From Paraburkholderia edwinii (GTDB taxonomy: Bacteria > Pseudomonadota > Gammaproteobacteria > Burkholderiales > Burkholderiaceae), in NCBI RefSeq assembly GCF_019428685.1, contig NZ_CP080095.1, positions 4,216,001-4,280,000 of the forward strand: a stretch of 64,000 nt of DNA, given 5' to 3'. This document shows, piece by piece, positions 18,394 to 25,540 of this stretch (position 1 is the first letter of the stretch; every line of letters starts with the position of its first letter). A program made the translations under genes and the position numbers. Under the pieces are notes generated by a model. The model ran no database searches. It saw only the letters and a list, made by a program, of their open reading frames with translations, and had not been told where the DNA came from.

Positions 18394-19830
18394 TTATTGA
18401 CGCGTGATTGCGACGCTGGTGCCGATATGGCGTGGCCTGAGATAGCCGCTGCTGTCGATATTCAAAAAGCCGGCGCGGGAATCATGCACGTACAAGTCGA
18501 AGAAACGGATCAGGTTGCGCGACAACGTTGGAGGGTTTAGCCATGCTTCCCAATAGGCTTGCTCCGCTGCTGACAACGGCCGGTTCGTCACCGTGTCGCC
18601 GCCCGCGGTGGCGATCGTGCGGTCGTATTCCGGCCGATCGGATTGCCACAACTGCGTCAGATACGCTCGCCAATTGAGCGTGTCGGCATCCACCTTCATA
18701 CGCTCGTGAAACTGCTGGATCCGCTTCAGCTGGGCGTCGACTTCCGGGTTCGTTGAACAGGCATCTTTGTAGAGCTCGCATGGGTTGCGGCCGAAGCGGG
18801 CCTTCAGCCAACCGTAGTACAGGCGCATGTGGGCGAATAGCTGATGCTCCAGTGTGCCGTTCTCTTTCACTGCTCCCATGTATTCGTTAAACAGCGCTTT
18901 TACGGTCTCGTCGTATTCGAACAGGTTGTTCACTTCTTTTTCCGCGAGCTTTGGGGCGGTAAACGGTACGCCGCTGATTGCGGCCTCGAGACGCATACGA
19001 TTCAACGCGATGCGCGCGAGCATATCGGAGCGCCCCTGCTCTTCAGGTTGATATCCGCCGCCGACGTCGGAATGAACACCGGGCAACACGATCTCCTCGC
19101 ATGCGCTGCCGTTACCCACGGCAGTCAGCGGGAAGCAGGCACGCAGTTCGTGACCGGCTACCAAGTGCACGCACCGCTCTACCTGCTCAGGAATACGCAG
19201 GCGCAAGTCGGAAAGGTTATGAGCGGGCATGCCGATCGATTCGACTGTGTCGAATAAGCCGAGAAAGCGAATGTGTAACGGCGCGGATTCGCCGTCGAGT
19301 GCTGTGTCGCACGGCCAATGAAGGACGCTGTCTTTCATCGTGCATCGGTCGAGCAATCGGTTCACGAACGCGCGTGCTAGTGTCGCGCCGCGCGAGAAGC
19401 CGAAGACGGCGATGTCGATGCGGGTTACTTTGTTGTTCTTGCGAAGGTTAAAGTAAAAATCAGACTCAGCCCGCACTAACCGCGCGTCGCTGCCAAGCCC
19501 GGCGCCAGCCCCCAATACCTCGCTGTCACGGACGTTTTCCCACCAGCCCGCATCGCCTGCGTTGAGTGGACTCCCAACGCCTGGGTAATAGAAGCGATTG
19601 ATGAGTGGCGTCTCCTCAAAGGCATGCCCCGAATACAAGCGGGCGATATTCGACAGCTTGTGTTTGGGTTCATCGATGCGAGAATTGTTGCCTGTTCCGT
19701 CGAAGAAGAAGGTGAACCACGGCTGTTGCTCACAAGTAGCGCAGGTCGAAAACTCTTCAGCATGAAGTTGCGTTGCCGTCTTCATCGACCTTAAAAAGTC
19801 CGTCGGACTATCAGTTAGCCAGTCCTGCAT
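18394..19830 (-). CDS. DUF2235 (Tle1-like) type VI lipase effector, copy a
   Basis: This 478-residue paralogue of the effector at 12258-13748 has the same triad: Ser146 in GFSRG, the Asp of LFDTVES, and His253 in LPGVHSDVGGGY. The two are nearly identical from residue 135 to the end of the DUF2235 domain. They differ in residues 48-130 and in the C-terminal tail, which here ends GTSVAITRQ. The ATG at 19830 is chosen because AGGGGA lies six bases upstream and the product then starts MQDWLTD like its paralogue; the ATG at 19836 is too close to that site. The upstream lipoprotein gene ends 2 nt before. It is expected to attack target-cell phospholipids. Confidence 0.85.
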   Translation of the reverse strand: MQDWLTDSPTDFLRSMKTATQLHAEEFSTCATCEQQPWFTFFFDGTGNNSRIDEPKHKLSNIARLYSGHAFEETPLINRFYYPGVGSPLNAGDAGWWENVRDSEVLGAGAGLGSDARLVRAESDFYFNLRKNNKVTRIDIAVFGFSRGATLARAFVNRLLDRCTMKDSVLHWPCDTALDGESAPLHIRFLGLFDTVESIGMPAHNLSDLRLRIPEQVERCVHLVAGHELRACFPLTAVGNGSACEEIVLPGVHSDVGGGYQPEEQGRSDMLARIALNRMRLEAAISGVPFTAPKLAEKEVNNLFEYDETVKALFNEYMGAVKENGTLEHQLFAHMRLYYGWLKARFGRNPCELYKDACSTNPEVDAQLKRIQQFHERMKVDADTLNWRAYLTQLWQSDRPEYDRTIATAGGDTVTNRPLSAAEQAYWEAWLNPPTLSRNLIRFFDLYVHDSRAGFLNIDSSGYLRPRHIGTSVAITRQ

Positions 19831-19832
19831 CG

Positions 19833-20360
19833 TCATTCCCCTAGCTGTCGCATCACACGGTGTCCATAAAACAATTGGTCGACCCGTGGACTTGATTTGG
19901 CATATGGCTTTGCCCACTCCCAAACGAATTCGGCCTCTACCTCATGTTGAGGGAAAAAACGGATGATCAGAAAATTTCCGGTCTCAGGGTCGTTTGATGT
20001 CTCTCCCTTCACCACGACGTCCTTACTAAATGTCTTCCACGTCGCTTCAGCATCGTTATGCCCTCCAACGCGCCAGACCACTTTGATTGTCTGACCTACG
20101 CCGGGGACCGAGGCGTAGCCCATGTGGCCACCGCTGGTTCCTCCCCTCGAGAATTCACTAACCTGGATACCTTCTAGTCCGGTTCGCTGGCCTGATTCGG
20201 TAAGAACCCAAAACTCCTGGACGTAGTCCTCGGTGTAGTTTGCAGCCCACGCCGGTGCACTAACATAACCGCGCGACTGTACCGATGCGCATCCGTAGGT
20301 AAGAGACATCACGACGATGAAAAGCGATAAGTAAGCAATTCGCGCGAATGAAATACCCAT
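19833..20360 (-). CDS. DUF3304-type lipoprotein, probable immunity protein 2
   Basis: This 175-residue member of the lipoprotein array is the most divergent one: it begins MGISFARIAYLSLF and has a weaker lipobox (TYGC, Cys24). It lacks the two-cysteine NECCAPIP segment of its siblings, having GHMGYASVPGVGQTIKVVW instead. The shared core VVVKGETSNDP and the C-terminal YGHRVMRQLGE remain. It sits directly upstream of effector copy a and is therefore its likely cognate immunity protein. Its divergence parallels that of the effector's residues 48-130. Confidence 0.75.
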   Translation of the reverse strand: MGISFARIAYLSLFIVVMSLTYGCASVQSRGYVSAPAWAANYTEDYVQEFWVLTESGQRTGLEGIQVSEFSRGGTSGGHMGYASVPGVGQTIKVVWRVGGHNDAEATWKTFSKDVVVKGETSNDPETGNFLIIRFFPQHEVEAEFVWEWAKPYAKSSPRVDQLFYGHRVMRQLGE

Positions 20361-20402
20361 TCATGTGCTCCTAAGCGGCAAACAAACAATTCGTCTCACT
20401 CA

Positions 20403-20915
20403 CTAGTCTCCCATTTGCCGCATGACGCGGCGCCCGTAGAGCAACTGATCAAGGCGCGGGCTTGGTTGTCCATGCGGACCCGTCCACTCCCACATGAATT
20501 CAGCCTCTACCTGATGCTCGGGAAAGAAGCGAACGACCAGATAGTTCGTCGCTTTCGGATCGCTTGATGTCTCCCCTCTCACAACGATCGCTTTTCGAAA
20601 CGTATTCCAGTTCGACTCAGCTTCTTGACGACCGCCGATGCGCCACTCGACAATCATCGTTCGGCCAGCATTAGGGATTGGCGCGCAACACTCGGTTCCG
20701 CTCTGACCTCCTTTTGAGAACTCCTGAACCTGGATGCCTCCCATTCCCGTACGCTCGCCGGCCGCAGTCAAAATCGAGAAATCTGGAACATAGTCTTCGC
20801 TGTAATTCACCGCAGACACAGATGCCGTCACGTAGTTACCGGATCGCGCAGACGCGCACGCGCAGAGCATCGCCGCGATCTCCACGTAAAGCATCAAGCA
20901 AATAATTCGTTTCAC
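20403..20915 (-). CDS. DUF3304-type lipoprotein, probable immunity protein 3
   Basis: This 170-residue lipoprotein has the signal MKRIICLMLYVEIAAMLCAC with Cys20 as the lipidated residue. The mature region follows the family pattern: NYSEDYVPDFSILT, ECCAPIPNAGRTMIVEWRIGG, VVVRGETSSDPKATN, and YGRRVMRQMGD at the end. It lies 3 nt downstream of copy 4 and 42 nt upstream of copy 2, in one transcript. No effector is attached directly to it. It may be a leftover immunity gene that protects against effectors of relatives. Confidence 0.75.
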   Translation of the reverse strand: MKRIICLMLYVEIAAMLCACASARSGNYVTASVSAVNYSEDYVPDFSILTAAGERTGMGGIQVQEFSKGGQSGTECCAPIPNAGRTMIVEWRIGGRQEAESNWNTFRKAIVVRGETSSDPKATNYLVVRFFPEHQVEAEFMWEWTGPHGQPSPRLDQLLYGRRVMRQMGD

Positions 20916-20918
20916 TCA

Positions 20919-21431
20919 CTAGTCTCCCATTTGACGCATGACGCGGCGCCCGTAAAACAGCTGATCAAGCCGCGGACTTGGCTCACCGTGTGGTCCTGGC
21001 GCTTCCCAGACGAATTCGGCCTCCACTTGCTGTTCTGGAAAGAAGCGAACAATGAGAAGATTCCACGCGTTCGGACCGCTTAATGCCTCCCCCCGTACAA
21101 CAATGGCTTTGCGAAATGTCTTCCAGTTCGCTTCGGGTTCGTGGTGACGACCCACGCGCCATTCGACAAGCAGGGTTTGGCCCGGTCCCGGAATCGGTGC
21201 ACAACATTCTTGTTTACTGAGGCCGCCTTTTGAAAACTCCTGAACCTGGTCCCCTCCCATTCCCGTATGCTTGCCGGTCGGAGTGAGAATCGAAAAGTCA
21301 GGAACATAGTCTTCGGAGTAGTTCACTCCGGTCACCCGTGCATCTACATAGCCATGTGATCGCACAGACGCACATCCGCAAAGCAGCCCGGCAATCCCCA
21401 AGCAAAACAACAAGCAAACAATCCGTTTCAT
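20919..21431 (-). CDS. DUF3304-type lipoprotein, probable immunity protein 4
   Basis: This 170-residue lipoprotein begins MKRIVCLLFCLGIAGLLCGC (Cys20 lipidated). The domain carries QECCAPIPGPGQTLLVEWRV and VVVRGEALSGPNAWN; the last differs from the GETSSDP of its siblings. It is closest to copy 1 at 13751-14263, sharing the RSHGYVDARV start of the mature protein and the upstream flank. It lies at the head of the three-gene immunity run, 74 nt after the second PAAR gene. Confidence 0.75.
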   Translation of the reverse strand: MKRIVCLLFCLGIAGLLCGCASVRSHGYVDARVTGVNYSEDYVPDFSILTPTGKHTGMGGDQVQEFSKGGLSKQECCAPIPGPGQTLLVEWRVGRHHEPEANWKTFRKAIVVRGEALSGPNAWNLLIVRFFPEQQVEAEFVWEAPGPHGEPSPRLDQLFYGRRVMRQMGD

Positions 21432-21505
21432 TCACCACGTCCCTTTAGTCAAAAAGTCCGGCATCCATTCAAAGTTTTTCCAACTGCCACGACACAAGCG
21501 CTAGA

Positions 21506-22174
21506 TCAAGCTGCGGCGCCGCGCTCATCGACCGGAACGAATTCCATCGAAAGGCAAGGCGTGCGATGAGGGCTATCGGTGATCACGTCACCGTTCTCGA
21601 GCATGCTTCCGACCACAGCAAACGCGAGCTGCTCATTGCCACGCATGCCGACGCCGGTGACCACGCGCGCGCGGCTTCCGTCCTGATACTCCACGCAATC
21701 GCCGATACGGGCAGCCTTGCGGTCCGTTCCCGGCACCTCCCAATCGCTGGTTGCGTGCGTGAGCACGCCGCCGCGCGCGGTCGTCGATCCGCGAACGACA
21801 AAACGGTGATCAGGTCCGCGTGACGGCGGCGTCCACGCTGCATCGAACAAGCCTGGAATCACTTTCCCGTCCGGAACAAACAAGGTCATGCGAAGGCTTT
21901 GCCAAGGCGTTTCGATGATCCGGTCGCCGTTGCTCAGACTGCTCCCGACCAGCGCCGCGGGACGATTACCGATGACACGCGCAGCGCCAGCACCGTCCGT
22001 GACGACGGCTTCGCTTCCGCCGGCATAGGTCACCACATCGCCGACGCGCGCAATGCCGAGGCCACCGATTGAGACCATCGATCCGGTCGTGACGCGTCCG
22101 CCTCGCTCCGTGAGCGCGCCGACGGTTGCATAGCAATACGTCTTCCCTTTCTGTTCTTGTTCTGACATGTCCAT
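21506..22174 (-). CDS. Double-PAAR domain protein 2
   Basis: This 222-residue protein contains two PAAR-like units in tandem: about residues 15-90 (GALTERGGRVTTGS to ALVGSSLSNGDRI) and about 125-200 (GSTTARGGVLTHAT to AVVGSMLENGDVI). Each has the polar G-x-x-T/H and V-x-x-GD repeats of spike tips. It is the first gene of the type VI cassette on the minus strand and is a second, alternative tip for VgrG or a carrier for other cargo. ATG at 22174 or 22168 could be the start; neither has a clear ribosome site. It begins 240 nt inside a region with a perfect dyad (22216-22239). Confidence 0.72.
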   Translation of the reverse strand: MDMSEQEQKGKTYCYATVGALTERGGRVTTGSMVSIGGLGIARVGDVVTYAGGSEAVVTDGAGAARVIGNRPAALVGSSLSNGDRIIETPWQSLRMTLFVPDGKVIPGLFDAAWTPPSRGPDHRFVVRGSTTARGGVLTHATSDWEVPGTDRKAARIGDCVEYQDGSRARVVTGVGMRGNEQLAFAVVGSMLENGDVITDSPHRTPCLSMEFVPVDERGAAA

Positions 22175-22603
22175 TTCTTAGTGCGTGGATGAATCGCGCT
22201 GACGGTCTTAGCACTTGCTTATCTCGAACGAGATAAGCACGACAAATTACGCGAGCTAAGACGCCACGTCTATTGGACGATTCTTAGCGTTTCTAATGCT
22301 GTTTTTGAATTTCTTTGGACACGGAGAGAAACTGCTTACTGCACGGGGGATTGCGAGGTTTTGATTGCTTCAAGCAGGCTTTAAGACTTCGCTTGTTGGG
22401 ATTATCTTTAGCCCGTACAAGTCATTGCATTCATGCATCCGATCATCGAAAATATGATGAATCGCTAAAGAACGTGAAGCGCGTTCTTTCCACAGCAAAC
22501 GGAATGAGAAGAAGGGAGAGCAGGAAGGAGATAGAGCGCGGGTCGCAAGGGTTGCAGCCCTCACGGCCCGCTAACCACAACCAACTCATGAAGGGAGTTG
22601 ACC
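22175..22603. other. Intergenic region between the PAAR gene and symE
   Basis: These 429 bases separate divergent genes. The left part has a nested inverted repeat (22205-22262). The right part is purine-rich near 22500-22560, and no gene is evident. An open plus-strand frame at 22315-22611 has no family-like sequence. In known symE loci an antisense RNA covers the start region on the opposite strand; no promoter for one could be picked by eye. Confidence 0.4.
22216..22239. promoter_or_regulatory. Perfect dyad upstream of the type VI cassette
   Basis: The 24-base element has 11-base arms, TGCTTATCTCG and CGAGATAAGCA, separated by AA. It lies 42 bases upstream of the first PAAR gene. It is itself bracketed by an 8-base inverted repeat, GTCTTAGC (22205-22212) and GCTAAGAC (22255-22262). 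A regulator dimer site is the simplest reading; no regulator is encoded next to it. Confidence 0.45.
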
Positions 22604-22846
22604 ATGGCTAAACGCAATCATAAAACAGAGGACGGCAATTCGGTTCGCTACTTGACCGTGTCGAGACTACGCCAGCCGTTTTATCGGCCGAAGGGATGGC
22701 CGTTTTGGAAGAACACGCCCGCGGATTATCCGCCTGCGCCCTGGATTCGTCTGTCGGGGCAATGGCTGAGAGAGGCGGGGTTTGAGATTTCCGACAAGGT
22801 GCGCGTGGAAGTGCAGAAGGGGAAGTTGGTGATTACGCCGGCTTGA
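22604..22846 (+). CDS. symE: SymE-like type I toxin
   Basis: This 80-residue protein matches the SymE family: RYLTVSRLRQPF in the N-terminal part and PWIRLSGQWLREAGFEISDK with VRVEVQKGKLVITP at the C-terminus, an AbrB-like swapped-hairpin fold. SymE is a toxin that stops growth by acting on RNA or the nucleoid and is usually controlled by an antisense RNA (SymR). The ATG at 22604 is chosen because GGGAG lies seven bases upstream. It is the first gene at the left edge of the island. Burkholderiales carry many such homologues, often without proof of toxicity. Confidence 0.8.
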   Translation: MAKRNHKTEDGNSVRYLTVSRLRQPFYRPKGWPFWKNTPADYPPAPWIRLSGQWLREAGFEISDKVRVEVQKGKLVITPA

Positions 22847-23567
22847 TTTGAGGGGGGAGGACCAGAGGGTGGTAGGCTCTGGTCCACAACGGATCTACCC
22901 GGCTTCGTCAAGACTTAGACCCTCAGGTCATTGCGTCGCTTGGAGATTCGCTTGCTACTCCATCTCGGACGGTCACTCATGCCTTGCGGGATGAGGTAAA
23001 TTTGCAGCGGCTAGCCTCATTTCCTCGCAAGCGCCTTAAATAGGTGCTCCAAGCTGTGATGTTTCTCATTTTAGAACTCGATTACCCCATCGCTACGAAG
23101 ATACGCTAGGGCAGTCGCGTTCACACCCGGTTCCAACTTCCCCTTAAAAGTAATCGGGCACGCAAGCCACGCATTGGTGTCGTGGATTTCCCATGCGACT
23201 ACAGCTTCCGAGATGCATCAACACCTTTGCCTCTACAGATGTCGCTAGTTGATCTCTGACACGGCTCGCAAAATCCGGCGAAACATCGAGTACGCGAATA
23301 CCGCCATTGGCTCCGACAACATGAAGTCACTTCAAGCTCCTGGATTAGACTGGCGCGCGAAGGTGCGCGCCCACCCTAGGTTGCCTAGTAAAATATGCGA
23401 GCGCGTATCTGCAAGCCAGCGCCCCACGAGCGCTGTAACGGCGGATACAGGCCAATTTGGAATTGACACATGGCGCTCAGATTCCGTACGGGAAATTAGT
23501 GCAATGACTGTATGGTCAGCCGCTCGGCAACTTTCAGGGAAAGACTGGCTGCAGTTGGAGCTCGGGG
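22847..23567. other. Intergenic region with a remnant
   Basis: These 721 bases hold no intact gene. The minus strand at about 23071-23320 carries protein-like sequence split by a frameshift (listed as a pseudogene). The rest, including the plus-strand frame 23249-23605, has no recognisable content. The N-terminal part of the TIR gene that follows may once have been here. Confidence 0.45.
23071..23320 (-). pseudogene. Frameshifted remnant of an unknown protein
   Basis: Two adjoining minus-strand frames read as ordinary protein. Upstream (about 23208-23315) gives VVGANGGIRVLDVSPDF and RVRDQLATSVEAKVLMH. After a frame change near 23205, the other frame gives VVAWEIHDTNAWLACP then GKLEPGVNATALAYLRSDGV and stops at 23071. 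The composition and the smooth joining suggest a single decayed gene, cut at its 5' side by a stop near 23320. I do not recognise the family. Confidence 0.35.
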
Positions 23568-24020
23568 GTGCTTTCCCGGCGCGTGTTCGTCGTTCATGGT
23601 CATGACGGCGAGGCGCGCGAGCTGGTTGCCCGCTTTCTGAGGCCAATGGATTTCGATCCGATCATCCCGCATGAGCAGGCCAACCAGGGCGGCACGGTCA
23701 TCGAGAAGTTCGAGGCGAACAGCGACGTCGCCTTCGCGGTGGTACTGCTGACTCCAGACGATGTGGGCCGCAGCATCAAGAAGGAGAAACTGAAGCCGCG
23801 GGCACGCCAGACTGTAGTGCTTGAGCTCGGCTATTTCATCGGCCATCTTGGTCGTGACAAGGTGTGTGCGCTCAGGCGCGGTGATGTCGAGCTCCCCAGT
23901 GATTATGTCGGTGTCGTCTGGGAAAAGATGGACGACGGTGGGAGCTGGAAGCTGGCACTGGCCCGTGAACTAAAGGCCGCGGGTCACGAGGTGGATCTGA
24001 ACAAGGCGTTCTCGCTGTGA
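23568..24020 (+). CDS. TIR-like nucleotide-binding domain protein (probably N-terminally shortened)
   Basis: This 150-residue protein is a compact TIR-like domain of the predicted nucleotide-binding type (PF10137), seen as effector in CBASS and Pycsar-related loci. RRVFVVHGHDGEARELVARF is strand A, GGTVIEKFE and FAVVLLTPDD follow, and VVLELGYFIGHLGRDKVCAL includes the glutamate expected for NAD cleavage. Full family members have 100-150 more residues in front; here the open frame starts at a GTG (23568) with GGAG eight bases upstream. No cyclase gene is next to it, so it may be an orphan or decayed. Its stop overlaps the next gene by four bases. Confidence 0.6.
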   Translation: MLSRRVFVVHGHDGEARELVARFLRPMDFDPIIPHEQANQGGTVIEKFEANSDVAFAVVLLTPDDVGRSIKKEKLKPRARQTVVLELGYFIGHLGRDKVCALRRGDVELPSDYVGVVWEKMDDGGSWKLALARELKAAGHEVDLNKAFSL

Positions 24021-24220
24021 ATCCGCTTGCTGCACTCGATCGCATTTCCGCGCCGGCACTAGTTGTCGCCACCGGCGAGCGCGCTAGTGTGCGCTTTCTG
24101 GAGTTGTTCGCGGCGGCGATCCGCGATCCGCACACGCGGCGCGCGTATGCGCGCGCCGCGGGGGATTTTCGCATAGCGCTAATACGCCTGTCGGCACCAC
24201 GACGGTCCGTTAAGGAGTAA
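24017..24220 (+). pseudogene. Tyrosine recombinase N-terminal stub
   Basis: This 67-codon frame starts at a GTG that overlaps the TIR stop (GTGA). Its first 50 residues match the SAM-like core-binding domain of phage-type integrases: ALVVATGERASVRFLELF and IRDPHTRRAYARAAGDF. After that the sequence is unrelated and stops. The catalytic domain with the R-H-R-Y residues is missing, so it cannot recombine. It marks a former mobile element boundary. Confidence 0.6.
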
Positions 24221-24492
24221 ATTCGCCACTCAAATTACTTCGCGACGACCGCAATCAACGGCGGCACGTCGAATACAAGGTCAGCGGTTTACGCCCTAGT
24301 CGATGACTGGACCGAACTTCCATAGCCGGACCAGATGCGGACGCTCGCCCGCTCCGCCTGAATGTCCGTTTATCGCACGATGCTTTGATTCAGCCCGGCC
24401 TACCTCGTCGTCAATAACTTTCTCCAAGGGCTTCTACGGACCTTCTAACGCCATCGCTCATTCACGCCGCAAAGCAGTCACCTAAAATCAGG

Positions 24493-25230
24493 CTACGGCT
24501 GCAGATCCTCGTCTTTGAGAAGGTTTTTTGCCACAACAGCCTCATCAAAAGCTTTCACGAGATTTTTGGTGTGGGCCTTTAAGTTCTCGACAAAGTTGTA
24601 GTTCAACAAAAAATATCCATTTTGAATTTTTATATCAGGATATTTGCCATTGAAGTCGCTTGGCGCCTTTCCGTCCGCATGCACCAAATAATGCCTGACT
24701 TCGAGATATGGGAGCGCCGAATCAATTAGCCCATGGTCAACACCAAGTGCCAACTTGTTGGATATTTTCTCGAGCAATTTGAGTGTACTCTTTTCGGCTT
24801 CGAGTGCCTGAAAAACTGAATCTGTTATTAATCTAGCAACAGATCTCCAGTCGCCAGCGATTAGAATGGCCTTTGCGTCAAATTTTACTGAATGCTCGCC
24901 AATGATTCTGCCTGCGTCAAAGCCGTTGGCTGCGGATTTTTCAAGTATAGTTCTCAGATAATGCGTTACTTCTTCGTAGAGATCCTTGACGTACGAAGAG
25001 TAGACTGTTTGTCTGAGGTGATTGATGAGTAGCTTTCTACTTGCATCCGAATTCTTTCTCCGGGTGAGATGGTGGTGTTTATCTTTGTCGAGATTCTTTA
25101 GAACATGTTTTGAATTCTCGTCCGTCAGTTCTCCGTTTATAACGTTTGCACGAATTATATCAATCACAGTAACGTCGTCATCAAAATAAATGATTTTCTG
25201 CTCGAATGCATGATAGGCTTTAGTTTTCAT
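24493..25230 (-). CDS. HEPN-motif protein of unknown function
   Basis: This 245-residue protein is highly charged and largely helical. I do not recognise a named family over the full length. Residues 176-188 read LEVRHYLVHADGK, an R-x4-H motif (Arg179, His184) in the setting typical of HEPN ribonucleases found in abortive-infection and toxin systems. A-T-ending codons and lysine/asparagine richness contrast with the host genes and suggest transfer. It lies 310 nt downstream of a SIR2-domain gene on the same strand. A role as an RNA-cutting effector is inference from the motif and the setting. Confidence 0.6.
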   Translation of the reverse strand: MKTKAYHAFEQKIIYFDDDVTVIDIIRANVINGELTDENSKHVLKNLDKDKHHHLTRRKNSDASRKLLINHLRQTVYSSYVKDLYEEVTHYLRTILEKSAANGFDAGRIIGEHSVKFDAKAILIAGDWRSVARLITDSVFQALEAEKSTLKLLEKISNKLALGVDHGLIDSALPYLEVRHYLVHADGKAPSDFNGKYPDIKIQNGYFLLNYNFVENLKAHTKNLVKAFDEAVVAKNLLKDEDLQP

Positions 25231-25540
25231 TGTTCAACTTTAAGTTATTTTCTCGCCAAATGCGTGCACGCCTATGATTTCCCCGGCTAGACGTGCCGCA
25301 TTACTTTTGACCACTAGGTTGAGTAACCCCGGGTATCGCTATAGAAGAAGTTTAGGGTTACTTCCGGGTATTATTGATTCAATCCCCTTTGCAAAACAAG
25401 CTGCTCTTGCCTGACTCGACATTTCGAAGGCAAACAATGGGAGCCAGCTATCAACTCAGGGATTCGTCGAGACGGTGTGAGCACGACAACTCTGCACCTT
25501 CGCACGGCGAGTAATGCCCCTTTTCACAAAGTGAAGTAGC
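25231..25540. other. Spacer between the SIR2 and HEPN genes
   Basis: These 310 bases have no gene. A short inverted repeat AGTAACCC (25322-25329)/GGGTTACT (25355-25362) and a direct repeat of CCGGGTAT (25329-25336, 25364-25371) overlap one another. They could be a terminator-like or regulatory structure, or chance. A promoter for the HEPN gene would lie here. Confidence 0.3.

Noticed and set aside
22315..22611. 98-codon plus-strand frame before symE
   Set aside because: Atypical composition, no homologue recalled, and it overlaps the well-supported symE start.
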